From positions 1 through 40,894 of the forward strand of contig JADFSH010000018.1 in assembly GCA_022560875.1 (NCBI GenBank): a stretch of DNA of 40,894 nucleotides, given 5' to 3'. Numbering within the stretch: position 1 is the stretch's first letter; each line of letters starts with the position of its first letter. Positions 8,515 to 16,862 of the stretch are shown in pieces. Under the pieces are notes generated by a model. It did not search any database and was not told the DNA's origin. It was given only the letters and a program-made list of their open reading frames with translations. Source of the stretch: Planctomycetota bacterium (GTDB lineage Bacteria > Planctomycetota > Phycisphaerae > Phycisphaerales > SM1A02). A program made the translations under genes and the position numbers.

Positions 8515-10063
8515 AAGTTGGCAGGCGGGTTTCCTGAACTGGATTCTGACATACCTGCTGCACAGCACCATTCTGCTGGGCGGCGTCTGGCTCATGACAT
8601 CACTGATATCCTCACGCTATGATGCGCTGAAGGAAACATGCTGGAAATTCGCTCTCATCGGGGGGCTCGTGACCGCGACCATGCAGGCGGGTTTTCATGT
8701 CAAGCCTATCACCGGACAGGTAAATCTATTTGATACGACGTTATCTGCGCCGGCTCCGGAGGATGTGAATAGGACCGAGGGGGAAGATCGGCTCAGTGAA
8801 GTCAATGAAAATGGCTTCCGGCAAAGCAATGACCGGTCTGACCCTCATGTGACGTCGAGCGCATCACAAGGATTGAGTCTGGAGTCACTGGTATTGCGGG
8901 TCCAGCATACATTGAGGCAAGAGCTTGGACTGGCGCGCAGCAAATTCGCCCACGGAATCGCCTCGGGATTGCCGGCCATGCCCTGGCTCATCGCGGGCAT
9001 ACTTTCGCTCGCCATCGCGAGTATTGTCCTGGCTCTGTATCGACTTCGAAGCGAGCTGTCGGGTCGCAGACTCATCGTCAGCGGCCGGGTCTGCGAATTG
9101 TTTGATGACTTGTGTGATCGAGCGGGCGTGTCGCGGGAAATTCTCCTGTCCCGCACGAATCGCATCGCATCGCCGGTGGCGATGGGTCTGCTGAAGCCTG
9201 AGATCTGTCTCCCCGAACGTGCGTTGGAAGAACTCTCCGACCCCGAACTTGAGGTCATGATCGCCCATGAGCTGGCTCATATCGTGCGGCGGGATCCGCT
9301 CTGGGCCTTGATCTGTCATGTCATGTCAACGCTGCTGATCATTCAGCCGCTGAACATCATCGCCTCGCGTCGCCTGCGGGAGCTTGCGGAATTCGAGTGC
9401 GACGCGTGGGCGGCAGCGCATTGCGACGGAGCACTTCCCCTGGCCCGGTGTCTAACGGAAGTGGCCGCCTGGTTGCTGCAATCGCGCCGGATGACCAACT
9501 TTCAATTGGTCTCGGGCATGTCGGTCCATCAGTCCACATTACGCAAACGTGTGGGTCGGTTGCTGGAAGAGGACTGGCGGCTTCCCTCCGGGGCAACGAA
9601 TAATATGGTGTTGCTGGCCCTCACACTCGTACTGGGCTCGGTAATAATTCTGACTCCGGCAGTCAGCGCAGTTTCCATGCAACGTCCCGGGATGATGACA
9701 CCAGAGGGAGACATTCCTGAACCAAAGCGTTTGGATGCTCTGGTGTCTTCACCGGATGCGGAGCAGACGATCGCACCCGAATCCCGATTTTCAGAGGTAA
9801 ATGATACATTCTCAGCTTTGGATGCCGAACTCGATCTGCTCGAGGAAGAGGTCGAGACATTACGGGCAACTTTGCAAGGGACTCCGGTGGAAGCTGAGAT
9901 TGTCAAACTCATCGATCAATTTGAGCAGAAAATTACCTCAATCCGCGATCGTCAAGCGCGGCTTGAGATTGCATTGAACGAGCATCGCCAGAACAATTCG
10001 GACCCTGTTCGGCGAACTCGATCAAGAAACCCTGAACCAACTCATGCGAGGAGATCGCCATGA
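8504..10063 (+). CDS. BlaR1/MecR1-like M56 membrane zinc peptidase with C-terminal coiled coil
   Basis: A 519-residue membrane protein starting at ATG 8504 inside the blaI reading frame (11 nt overlap, so translation is probably coupled). TM helices are seen near 11-35, 45-65 and 155-180. The M56 zinc site HELAH is at residues 255-259, with a further conserved EFECDAWAA acidic segment about 40 residues later. A fourth TM (NNMVLLALTLVLGSVIILTPAV) lies near 367-390. BlaR1 ends in a penicillin-binding sensor domain; here the C-terminal 120 or so residues are instead a linker and a charged coiled coil (LDAELDLLEEEVETLRATL, then EAEIVKLIDQFEQKITSI) ending in an Arg/Pro-rich tail. It should cleave the BlaI-type repressor in response to an envelope signal that is not a beta-lactam bound to this protein. 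Confidence 0.9.
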   Translation: MFAESWQAGFLNWILTYLLHSTILLGGVWLMTSLISSRYDALKETCWKFALIGGLVTATMQAGFHVKPITGQVNLFDTTLSAPAPEDVNRTEGEDRLSEVNENGFRQSNDRSDPHVTSSASQGLSLESLVLRVQHTLRQELGLARSKFAHGIASGLPAMPWLIAGILSLAIASIVLALYRLRSELSGRRLIVSGRVCELFDDLCDRAGVSREILLSRTNRIASPVAMGLLKPEICLPERALEELSDPELEVMIAHELAHIVRRDPLWALICHVMSTLLIIQPLNIIASRRLRELAEFECDAWAAAHCDGALPLARCLTEVAAWLLQSRRMTNFQLVSGMSVHQSTLRKRVGRLLEEDWRLPSGATNNMVLLALTLVLGSVIILTPAVSAVSMQRPGMMTPEGDIPEPKRLDALVSSPDAEQTIAPESRFSEVNDTFSALDAELDLLEEEVETLRATLQGTPVEAEIVKLIDQFEQKITSIRDRQARLEIALNEHRQNNSDPVRRTRSRNPEPTHARRSP

Positions 10064-11331
10064 TCACGAAATGTATTGCAGGATTTGGAATGACCGCGGG
10101 GATCGTCGGCCTGATGGCCTTCAGCCCGCTCCAGGTCACCCCCTCGGATGTCCCGATCCCCCCGACCGCCCCGGATCCCGTGCCGGCTGCGATAGCAACT
10201 TCGGCCTCTCCGGCCATGGTTTCGACTGTCACGCCAATGGCAGATGAAGTACCAGTCGCGGCGGGAATATTTTCACCAAATCAGGCGACGAAACCCCGTC
10301 GCGTATCGAAAGAGATTCGTCAAAAAACTCAGGATATCAAGAAGGCACTCTCCGAACTAAAAAAAGTTCTGGAGCAAGCGGACTCCACCTACGAAAAGAA
10401 CGAGATCAGGGACCGCATCCTTGAACTCAAGGATGTCTTGAAATCAATCCAGGAGAATGCGCCTATGGTATCAAGGGTATTCAAGGCAAAGCGGAATAGT
10501 GATGCGTCCGAACTTCGCAAAAGGCTTTCCGTTGCCAAGCGGAAGATTGCCGAACTTCACGAGCAAGGCCGGTATGATGAAGCTGCTGATCTCAAAGCGG
10601 AAGTCGAGCAGGCTACCGCTCGCGCCAAACAGGCGATTGCGGCGCGTCAGGCAGACAGAAATGAACGGGTTCGTGCGACTCGCTCAGGCGGAGCAATTCG
10701 TGTTCGGGACGACGGCGAGTTGAAAGAAAAGCTGGCGGTCGCCAGACAAAAAATTACCGAACTTCAGGAGCAGGGCCGGCACGAGGAAGCGGCCGCGCTC
10801 ATAGCGGAAGTCGAGCATGCTGCCGCTCGCGCCAGAAAGTCAATCGCCGAACGTTGGATGAGGAGTCAAGCACGACCCCCGAGGGCAGATAGACAATCAC
10901 CCCCGGAGCCGGGTCGTCCCCCGCGGGCGGAGCGAGCACCCAGACCGAGACGCGCCGATCGTCCGGAGCCCGAACCGAGACCGAGGCATGCACCGGGACC
11001 AAACCGACAGGGTGTGCCGGATTCGGACCAGCAACTGCACGAAATGATGAATCGCATTGAGCATATGATGAGAGCCGCTGAAAATCTCGAAGCAGCCGGC
11101 ATGATGGAACAAGCGCATGAACTTCGAGCTCATGCTCATCAGATGGAGCAGAAGGTCCACGAGGAGATGCAGCAACGTCAACGCAATGCCTTTCGCGAGC
11201 GTGGACCCGGCGGCGGCGATCACAATCTGGCCCGTGAGGTCGATGAACTTCGTCGGGAAGTGCGGGAACTCCGCGAGATCGTCCACCAGATCCACCGGAA
11301 GGTCGAGGAATTGTCAGACGACTGGAATTAG
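10060..11331 (+). CDS. Exported or membrane-anchored coiled-coil repeat protein, unknown function
   Basis: A 423-residue protein not assigned to a named family. The ATG overlaps the M56 stop (ATGA), so it belongs to the blaI-M56 operon. Residues 1-22 form a signal peptide or membrane anchor; 23-75 are Pro/Ala/Thr-rich and low complexity. Residues 80-140 form a helix (KEIRQKTQDIKKALSELKKVLEQA). Two 46-residue repeats follow (see the separate entry), then an Arg/Pro-rich segment (about 270-325), and a His/Met/Glu-rich helical region with a weaker third repeat (RAAENLEAAGMMEQAHELRAHAHQME). It ends with a canonical coiled coil (VDELRREVRELREIVHQIHRKVEEL). The charged helices resemble the coiled-coil tail of the neighbouring M56 protein, so the two may interact in the periplasm, for example to sense a ligand or metal. 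That is inference from context. Confidence 0.75.
   Translation: MITKCIAGFGMTAGIVGLMAFSPLQVTPSDVPIPPTAPDPVPAAIATSASPAMVSTVTPMADEVPVAAGIFSPNQATKPRRVSKEIRQKTQDIKKALSELKKVLEQADSTYEKNEIRDRILELKDVLKSIQENAPMVSRVFKAKRNSDASELRKRLSVAKRKIAELHEQGRYDEAADLKAEVEQATARAKQAIAARQADRNERVRATRSGGAIRVRDDGELKEKLAVARQKITELQEQGRHEEAAALIAEVEHAAARARKSIAERWMRSQARPPRADRQSPPEPGRPPRAERAPRPRRADRPEPEPRPRHAPGPNRQGVPDSDQQLHEMMNRIEHMMRAAENLEAAGMMEQAHELRAHAHQMEQKVHEEMQQRQRNAFRERGPGGGDHNLAREVDELRREVRELREIVHQIHRKVEELSDDWN
10510..10854 (+). repeat. Two tandem 46-residue helical repeats inside the coiled-coil protein
   Basis: Unit 1 (10510-10647) and unit 2 (10717-10854) both encode the pattern EL(R/K)(K/E)(R/K)L.VA(K/R).KI.EL.EQGR.(D/E)EAA.L.AEVE.A.ARA(K/R).(A/S)IA.R, separated by a 23-residue Arg-rich linker. 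The DNA units are also clearly similar, so this is an internal duplication. A diverged third unit can be traced near 11063-11160. The pattern resembles a helix-turn-helix hairpin (EQGRYDEAA as the turn). Confidence 0.8.
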
Positions 11332-11369
11332 ACGGATTGAAGGCACGGCCATCATTCATTGAATCGACC

Positions 11370-11412
11370 AGCCGCGGATGGAATCAGTTATTGATTTCGT
11401 CCGCGGCTTTTT
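11370..11412 (+). terminator. Intrinsic terminator of the blaI-M56 operon
   Basis: A 9-bp stem AGCCGCGGA (11370-11378) / TCCGCGGCT (11400-11408) is followed by a T-rich tail (11408-11412). The loop can fold a second small stem (AATCA/TGATT). It overlaps the 3' end and stop codon of the convergent methyltransferase gene. The opposite side has no T run, so it should act mainly on plus-strand transcripts. Confidence 0.75.
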
Positions 11413-12178
11413 CACATCTGGTGCGGGCGATGCGTACCGCCTCTTGGTGGGTGTCGATACCGATGAACCGTCGTCCGGATTGAGCCGCCGCGACAAGGGT
11501 CGTACCACTGCCGCAGAAGGCGTCCAGCACGATGCCGTGTTCCGGACAGCACGCGCGCACCAGCATATCGAGCAGGGCGAGGGGCTTCTGGGTGGGATAG
11601 CCGACCCGTTCCGCGGCCATGTTATTGATGGAGGGAATCTCAATCACATCGGTTGCTTTCTTCATCTGCCCTTTCATGCGATTACTGGTGGCGGGAACGA
11701 GAGGGGGATCGAAAAAGTACGTTTCACCCTTCGCATAAAAAAGAATGTCATCATGCTTGCGGGCAAAGCGACGCGGCGATGATCCCCCCAACCCGTAGGA
11801 CCAGATCAGATGGTTCACGAAATTCGCCTCTCCCAGGATCGCATCGAGCAGGAGGCGAAAATGATGACACGTCCGCCAGTCACAATGCAGCAGAATGACA
11901 CCCGTGGGCTTGAGGGTATGGCAGATGATCTCAACCCGCGGTCTCATGTACCGGAGATATTCCTGGATCCCGGACCAGGTATCTTCGTACGAAGCGACGT
12001 GGGTGCTCTGATGCTTTCCCGTATTGAAGGGGGGATCGAGAAAGGCAAGATCGATGGATTCTTTGGGAAAGTCCGACAGAACCTCAAGACAGTCCCCGAG
12101 GCGAACTTCGCCGATGGGAAGGGCGAGCGTGTCGGTGATCGCATCAATCTGATGGCCGGGAGACGCACGCCGGCTCAT
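11384..12178 (-). CDS. Beta-class DNA methyltransferase (N6-adenine or N4-cytosine)
   Basis: A 264-residue enzyme that would transfer methyl from SAM to an exocyclic amino group in DNA. The catalytic motif IV appears first as FLDPPFNTGKH (DPPF at residues 48-51, preceded by the GDCLEVLSDFPKESIDLAF segment). The SAM-binding motif I comes last as LDAFCGSGTT (219-227), followed by FIGID. This circular order is that of the beta class (CcrM/HinfI-like). The region between, with HLIWSYGLGGSSPRRFARKHDDILFYAK and the YPTQKP motif, is standard for this group. Start at ATG 12178 is chosen because it forms a 4-nt ATGA overlap with the upstream gene; an upstream extension has no similarity. No restriction endonuclease lies beside it, so it may be an orphan, regulatory methyltransferase. 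The target sequence cannot be read from the gene. Confidence 0.9.
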   Translation of the reverse strand: MSRRASPGHQIDAITDTLALPIGEVRLGDCLEVLSDFPKESIDLAFLDPPFNTGKHQSTHVASYEDTWSGIQEYLRYMRPRVEIICHTLKPTGVILLHCDWRTCHHFRLLLDAILGEANFVNHLIWSYGLGGSSPRRFARKHDDILFYAKGETYFFDPPLVPATSNRMKGQMKKATDVIEIPSINNMAAERVGYPTQKPLALLDMLVRACCPEHGIVLDAFCGSGTTLVAAAQSGRRFIGIDTHQEAVRIARTRCEKAADEINN

Positions 12179-12606
12179 GATGAGTTGTCGTCCTGCTGGT
12201 CGCGGATGGAACTCATCAGGCCGGAAAGGGCGCTGATCGCTTCGCGGATTTCCCGAATGTCGTATTCGGTGATATGACCATCGCTGATGGCGGCGATGGC
12301 TTCGGCACATTCCTTGACCGCGTTGACGGCCGCGTCGTCGATCGCTTCGTGTCTGACAAAATGTCCCCCCATTTCCTGGCAGATAAAGTCGAGTACGTGG
12401 TCGCCCACCTCCGGCGTCGCGCTCTGCAGAGATCGGACCAGGCGCTCAATAGGATTGGACTGCGCGCCGGAGAGGATTCGATTGATCTGTCGTGTGCTGA
12501 TGCCCAGCGAGCCGGCAAAGCGCTTGATCCCGGTACTGTCCACCAACGCGGAAAAATGTCGTTGGGCTTCTCTCGTCTGGGGCATTTGTTCGTTCGGGGT
12601 GGTCAT
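12175..12606 (-). CDS. Small helix-turn-helix protein, phage CII (CP76)-like
   Basis: A 143-residue protein translationally coupled (ATGA) to the methyltransferase. Residues 12-65 read like a helix-turn-helix of the Cro/CII type: FAGSLGISTRQINRILSGAQSNPIERLVRSLQSA, i.e. a recognition segment followed by a helix that contacts neighbours. Then comes ATPEVGDHVLDFICQEMGGHFVRH, which resembles the GDHSILHALAAQLG-type stretch of phage regulatory CII-like proteins. The rest (75-143) is helical and acidic. ATG is preceded by a weak AAGG. Its place before a methyltransferase recalls controller proteins of restriction-modification systems, and it may set the expression of the pair. The family assignment is from memory of the motif and is moderate. 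Confidence 0.7.
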   Translation of the reverse strand: MTTPNEQMPQTREAQRHFSALVDSTGIKRFAGSLGISTRQINRILSGAQSNPIERLVRSLQSATPEVGDHVLDFICQEMGGHFVRHEAIDDAAVNAVKECAEAIAAISDGHITEYDIREIREAISALSGLMSSIRDQQDDNSS

Positions 12607-12880
12607 GTGGAACCTTGGATTTCACATCGAATCATCGGGGAGCAGGGTGACTATGGAGATTACAGCATATCAAGTTCAAACGACGGTGCAGCGACAAATG
12701 TCGTGCCGTGCGAGGAGGATTCCTGCCCTGATCCGAGCCATGTGTGTCCAGGGGAGGGAGGATTGACGAGACCGGAAGCGGGTCGATACAGTGCTGCGAT
12801 TCCCGCCTGAGATCCTGAGTGATCATTGGAGATGGAGACCGGATGCTTTGCTGCCTGAATCCTCATTTTGTGGGTGAAAT

Positions 12881-13237
12881 ATGGTCCGCACATTCTGGAA
12901 AAAGCTTGGTTCTTTGACAAGGCGACAGTCCGTGGGCCGGGGAATCGCCTTCGCCTTCGCTTGCGAGTTACTCACCGTCGTTCTGAGGTTCGGATTCAAG
13001 TTGCAGTCAACCCGGGATACGCAGTTTCTGTCCGAGCTGACCTTTGGCTATCGAATTCATCACGGGTATGCCGGAGTGGTTCTGCTGTTGATTTCGCTTG
13101 TCCTGTCGCGTTCGGCTTTGCGCAATCTCCTGATCATCATCGGGTTGGGATTGGTCATCTCCGATGCCATTCATCATCTTGTCGTACTCTGGTCGATCAC
13201 CGGATCGCCGGAATTTGATCTGCGGTATGCAATGTGA
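12881..13237 (+). CDS. Small conserved membrane protein, unknown function
   Basis: A 118-residue hydrophobic protein with three likely TM helices (about 22-40, 58-77 and 82-103). A histidine pair occurs in GYRIHHGYAG (about 57-58) and another in ISDAIHHLVVLW (about 95-96), which could bind a metal or haem, but no family is recognised. Coding character is supported by the evenly spaced hydrophobic segments, conserved-looking polar motifs and the lack of any better frame. No good Shine-Dalgarno sequence precedes ATG. It converges with the following minus-strand gene, with 29 nt between stops. Confidence 0.6.
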   Translation: MVRTFWKKLGSLTRRQSVGRGIAFAFACELLTVVLRFGFKLQSTRDTQFLSELTFGYRIHHGYAGVVLLLISLVLSRSALRNLLIIIGLGLVISDAIHHLVVLWSITGSPEFDLRYAM

Positions 13238-13266
13238 CCGGATCTGATGTCATCGAAACCGGAGGG

Positions 13267-13941
13267 TCAATCCGCCAGTGGCGATGGCCTTGATCGGAAC
13301 ATGGTGAACGCGATCAACACGCTCCACATCGCAAGCGCGGCGATTCCCAGGAGACCGATCCATCTCCATTGCATCGCGGTCGGCTGGGAGCCGCCCCCGT
13401 CGGTCAGGGTATGCACGGCCATGAGGGGGCTGAGTTCGATCAATTCGATATCGTTGAATCCATATTTGAAGCCAATCGAGGCCAAGGCCGGACCAAGCAG
13501 GCACAGACACACACAGGCGAACATGGCCAGGTTGCGGGGGCCGCGACGCTCGCTGCCCATGACGGAAGCGACGATGGCCCCGGCGATCAGAAGCCAGCCG
13601 CAGATCGTCGCATCGACTGACGCCGTGCGCAGGCTTGACCAGGGCGTGATGAGACGGAGGGGCCATAAAATGATCTGCACCAGCGAGATCAGGACGGAAA
13701 GATCGAGGAAGGTGTGGATAATGGGGTGATGTTGCGCCTGGCGACTGAGACGAAGCAGCGGCCAGCCAATCATGAGGCCGATCACAATGCACAGCAGCAT
13801 GAGTCGGAAACTCGGCGTGTAACTCGCCGAGGAAATCTGGACCGGCTGCCGATACCCCATGGTGATGAACCAGGATCCGATGAGCCAAAGCGAGGAAAGA
13901 AAAATCAATCCGCGCGGCAGAATGATGGGCTTCGATTCCAT
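13267..13941 (-). CDS. Multi-pass membrane protein, unknown function
   Basis: A 224-residue protein with about six TM helices (segments starting LPRGLIFLSSLWLIGSWF, LMLLCIVIGLMIGWPLL, FLDLSVLISLVQIILW, ICGWLLIAGAIVASVM, LAMFACVCLCLLGPAL and WIGLLGIAALAMWSVLI). No motif identifies a function. ATG 13941 is used; a TTG at 13956 would add five residues. It lies 34 nt downstream of ftsQ in the same direction, where many bacteria carry ftsA, so it may be transcribed with the mur/fts genes. A long overlapping frame on the same strand (13250-13888) lacks the membrane pattern and is judged spurious. Confidence 0.65.
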   Translation of the reverse strand: MESKPIILPRGLIFLSSLWLIGSWFITMGYRQPVQISSASYTPSFRLMLLCIVIGLMIGWPLLRLSRQAQHHPIIHTFLDLSVLISLVQIILWPLRLITPWSSLRTASVDATICGWLLIAGAIVASVMGSERRGPRNLAMFACVCLCLLGPALASIGFKYGFNDIELIELSPLMAVHTLTDGGGSQPTAMQWRWIGLLGIAALAMWSVLIAFTMFRSRPSPLAD

Positions 13942-13975
13942 TCCCAATGGCACCAATCAGGTCGTGACGACCGGA

Positions 13976-14836
13976 TCATCGCGCGGTCACCACTTTGGGA
14001 TCGGTGATGTCCAGTTCGTTGGGACAGTCTATGTCGATGCGCCCAAAATTCGAGTTGATGTAGTCTAATCGTTGGATTTTCTTTTCGGCCGTCACCTCGC
14101 CCACCGCTTCCTCACCCGGGACCGAGCCCCAGATGACATGACAGTCATGAGACGTTCTGATCGTGATACGATCAATGTTTGAGACATCGATGGCTTCGAT
14201 TTGTCTCCACCATTCCCGGCTGAAGACCAGTCGGGCGATATGAAGCCCGGCGGAGATGTCAGCCCCGTCCCATTGGAGTCCCGGACGCAGCGGCCGGTTG
14301 AATCTTGCCCCGGTGATGCGGAGAAAATGAACGGAAGCTCCGACTCGATACTTGGCGGGGAGGAGACGACCGCGGGAATCCACCAGATGATCGCCCTCGC
14401 TGTCCGTCACGATGGCGAACGGCTGCAGAAAGACGGCTTCAATTTCCACTTCCGAGGTCGTGACCCTTCGAATCTGCTCAATACGTTCAAAACAGCCGGT
14501 ATCGAGAAGAGCGTTTCGAGCCTGAACGAGATCTGCGTTGTCGAGTGGATTGCGTTTCAACTCCTGCTGGACAGTGAGAACCAGCCAGGCTTCGAGTCCT
14601 CCGTTCATCCATGCAGGAGGATTGAGGAATCGAATATCAGAGTCGGTCATGGCAGCTTCGTGGTCGATTCGCGCCTGAAGGCGTGGCACGCCGAGCATCA
14701 AGGCGGCACCGATGCCCGCGAAGCCGATCACCAGGAAGACAGAAGCGAGATGCTTGCGATGTGACGCCCAATCCTGGTCCTGGATTCGATTCAACAGCGA
14801 TTCTCGAAATGAAAGTTGTTTTGGTCGTCGAGCCAT
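13976..14836 (-). CDS. ftsQ: FtsQ-like cell division protein
   Basis: A 286-residue bitopic protein: a short basic cytoplasmic N-terminus, one TM helix near 26-50 (HLASVFLVIGFAGIGAALMLG), then a periplasmic region. The POTRA-like and beta domains show the expected tail of an FtsQ, with ALLDTGCFERIEQIRRVTTSEVEIEAVFLQPFAIVTDSEGDHLVDSRGRLLP followed by VHFLRITGA. The C-terminal EKKIQRLDYINSNFGRIDIDCPNELDI corresponds to the segment in which FtsQ proteins count the beta strands to DLR. FtsQ links FtsB/FtsL and late division proteins at the septum. Position after murC-murB-ddl is the classical dcw order, which supports the call. It is 116 nt from ddl; TATACT/TACACT boxes in that gap (minus strand, near 14900-14915) could give it its own promoter. 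Confidence 0.8.
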   Translation of the reverse strand: MARRPKQLSFRESLLNRIQDQDWASHRKHLASVFLVIGFAGIGAALMLGVPRLQARIDHEAAMTDSDIRFLNPPAWMNGGLEAWLVLTVQQELKRNPLDNADLVQARNALLDTGCFERIEQIRRVTTSEVEIEAVFLQPFAIVTDSEGDHLVDSRGRLLPAKYRVGASVHFLRITGARFNRPLRPGLQWDGADISAGLHIARLVFSREWWRQIEAIDVSNIDRITIRTSHDCHVIWGSVPGEEAVGEVTAEKKIQRLDYINSNFGRIDIDCPNELDITDPKVVTAR

Positions 14837-14952
14837 GGGTATCCGTCACTTCAAAAAACCGGAGCGCGAATCTTGCGCTCAATCGCGCTGCGTCGCCGAG
14901 TGTAATGCAGTATACCCATCGGCGGTTCCGGAGGTCGGAGCTTGAGGAGGAT

Positions 14953-15915
14953 TCAATCGAAAGATGATCGGACGTTCATGGGAGTCCAGTGCGGACTTCT
15001 ATCCAATGCGGTCTGGGTGAGATAGGCGCACAGATCGGGCATGGGCCGTCCGGCATGGGCCGCGGCCATGGGGACCAGTGAATGCGTGGTAAAGCCGGGC
15101 ATCGTGTTGACCTCCAACAACCACGGCCCGCGCTCATCGAGCATGAAGTCCACCCGGGCGACATCCCGACAACCGAGTCGCCGACAGGCGACCAATGTGA
15201 GTTCCCGGCAACGCTCGGTGACTCCGGCCGGGAGTTCAGGGTCAAGCACGTAGCGGGTGTCATCCCGCACATACTTGGCGTCGTAATCGTAATACTCCAT
15301 CGCGGGAATGATCTCGATGAGGGGAAGCGTATCGCCGCATACGTAGCCGACCGTCAGCTCGCGGCCATCGATGTACTCCTCCGCCAGAAGCCTTTCACGT
15401 CGGGGATGAAGCTCCGCCCGGGCGGCCTCGATGTCTTCCCGCGTCAGGCAGATCCGAAGATCGACGCTCGATCCATCATCGACGGGCTTGAGTACGAGCG
15501 GCGGCTCCAGATCGCATTCATCCTCAGGTTCGATCTGGATGGCAGGGGGGGTCGGCACGTGATCCTGGGCGAGCAATTTCTTGGTGGCGAACTTATTCAT
15601 AGCCAGCCGGGCCGGGCGGGGTTTCGAGCCGACGTAAGGCACGTCGAGTTCCTCAAGCAATTCCTGCAGTCCTCCTCCTTCGCCCCACGGGCCATGAAGG
15701 ACGGGAAATATGACCTCGGCCTCATGCTGCTTGACTAAATCCCGAAGCTGCTGCTCTGTCGGCTGATTAATTACCTCATCGACTACGGTGAACAGGCCTG
15801 ACTCGACCAATGCCCCTGCAACTTCGGCCCCGGACATCAGGCTGACCTCGCGCTCCGCGTCGGGCCCACCCCGCAGTACCAGTACGATGGGTTTTCTTGT
15901 CGGCAAGGCTCTCAC
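14953..15915 (-). CDS. ddl: D-alanine--D-alanine ligase
   Basis: A 320-residue ATP-grasp enzyme that joins two D-alanines for the peptidoglycan stem. Visible motifs are GGPDAEREVSL (16-26), HGPWGEGG (74-81), the ATP-binding KPVDDGSSVD loop (143-152), EEYIDGRELTVG (179-190), the omega loop YYDYDAKY (208-215), DVARVDF (251-257) and the magnesium/substrate motif EVNTMPGFTTHS (268-279). The tyrosine-rich omega loop is that of D-Ala-D-Ala rather than D-Ala-D-Lac ligases. The start is GTG, overlapping the murB stop by 4 nt (GTGA), so translation should be coupled. The length is normal. Confidence 0.95.
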   Translation of the reverse strand: MRALPTRKPIVLVLRGGPDAEREVSLMSGAEVAGALVESGLFTVVDEVINQPTEQQLRDLVKQHEAEVIFPVLHGPWGEGGGLQELLEELDVPYVGSKPRPARLAMNKFATKKLLAQDHVPTPPAIQIEPEDECDLEPPLVLKPVDDGSSVDLRICLTREDIEAARAELHPRRERLLAEEYIDGRELTVGYVCGDTLPLIEIIPAMEYYDYDAKYVRDDTRYVLDPELPAGVTERCRELTLVACRRLGCRDVARVDFMLDERGPWLLEVNTMPGFTTHSLVPMAAAHAGRPMPDLCAYLTQTALDRSPHWTPMNVRSSFD

Positions 15916-16862
15916 GCCGTGTCCTCTTCCTTTCGTCGCCAGATGACGACTTCCTGTTCAAGCTGGATGCCGGAATGATCGAACACGCGTTTTCTCACTT
16001 CGGCGAGCAAACGCATCACGTCGCTGGCGGTTGCGCTGGGATTTGTGACGATAAAATTGGCGTGATGTGTGCTGACGGTCGCTCCGCCGATGCAGTAGCC
16101 CTTGAGTCCCGCGCGGTCTATGAGTTTCCCGGCGGGTATAAACTCACCGGTTTCCGGATCGATCGGGTTTTTGAACGTACACCCGGCGGAATGGTCGGCC
16201 AGCGGCTGAGTGCTTTTTTTATAGGAAAAAATGTCCTTCACCTTCTCGCGAAGGGCGATGGGGTCGGTCGGGGTCACCCGAAAAGTGGCGGCGATGATGA
16301 TCGGATCGGGAATATTTGTCTGGCGATACGTGAATGTGAGTTCGCTTTTCGGATAGGTGACCAACTCGCCATTCCGACCGATGCAGGTCACGGTCTCGAT
16401 TGCGTCGCCGATACAACCGTATTTCCCTCCGGCGTTCATGCGAATTGCCCCGCCGATGGATGCGGGAATGCCCGCCATCTGCGATAACCCCTCGAGTCCG
16501 CGCCGCGTGGCGTCCATCAGGGTCGCGGCCATGTCCGCTCCGGCCATGGCCCGCATGGTGTGGACATCGCCCTCGGCGTTGTAGGTGATCTCACGAAATG
16601 TCGGCGTATCGAGGGTAATGACGATGCCGCTCACCCCATCATCCGCGACCAGCAGATTTGCACCCTTGCCGAACACCCGCAGATCCGTTCGCGTCCGGCG
16701 ACATCTCATGACGAGGGTGGTGAGAGCCTCGATCGTCAAGGGCCTGATGAGAATGTCCGCGTGACCGCCGATGCCATACCAGGTCATGGGACCGATCGGG
16801 GCGTCGGGGGTGATCTCAACCTCGAGATCGCTGAACATGGTGGAAGCGCTGGAACTCAGCAT
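15912..16862 (-). CDS. murB: UDP-N-acetylenolpyruvoylglucosamine reductase
   Basis: A 316-residue FAD enzyme that reduces UDP-GlcNAc-enolpyruvate to UDP-MurNAc with NADPH in the cytoplasm. FAD-binding motifs are WYGIGGHAD (28-36), GKGANLLV (66-73) and GIPASIGGAIRMNAGG (131-146). YRQTN (179-183) is the substrate-contacting segment. The proton-donor position is in SAGCTFKNP (225-233), so Cys228 replaces the usual serine; a Cys at this site is known in part of the family. The end has the expected glutamate (LEQEVVIW, near 301-308). It overlaps murC by 7 nt and ddl by 4 nt. Confidence 0.95.
   Translation of the reverse strand: MLSSSASTMFSDLEVEITPDAPIGPMTWYGIGGHADILIRPLTIEALTTLVMRCRRTRTDLRVFGKGANLLVADDGVSGIVITLDTPTFREITYNAEGDVHTMRAMAGADMAATLMDATRRGLEGLSQMAGIPASIGGAIRMNAGGKYGCIGDAIETVTCIGRNGELVTYPKSELTFTYRQTNIPDPIIIAATFRVTPTDPIALREKVKDIFSYKKSTQPLADHSAGCTFKNPIDPETGEFIPAGKLIDRAGLKGYCIGGATVSTHHANFIVTNPSATASDVMRLLAEVRKRVFDHSGIQLEQEVVIWRRKEEDTA

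Noticed and set aside
13250-13888. A second long frame on the minus strand over the six-TM protein
   Set aside because: It is rich in His/Pro/Arg without membrane segments, whereas the other frame gives regular TM helices.
14890-14920. TATACT/TACACT boxes between ddl and ftsQ as a firm ftsQ promoter
   Set aside because: There is no -35 box at the right distance and two competing boxes, so it is mentioned only in the ftsQ entry.
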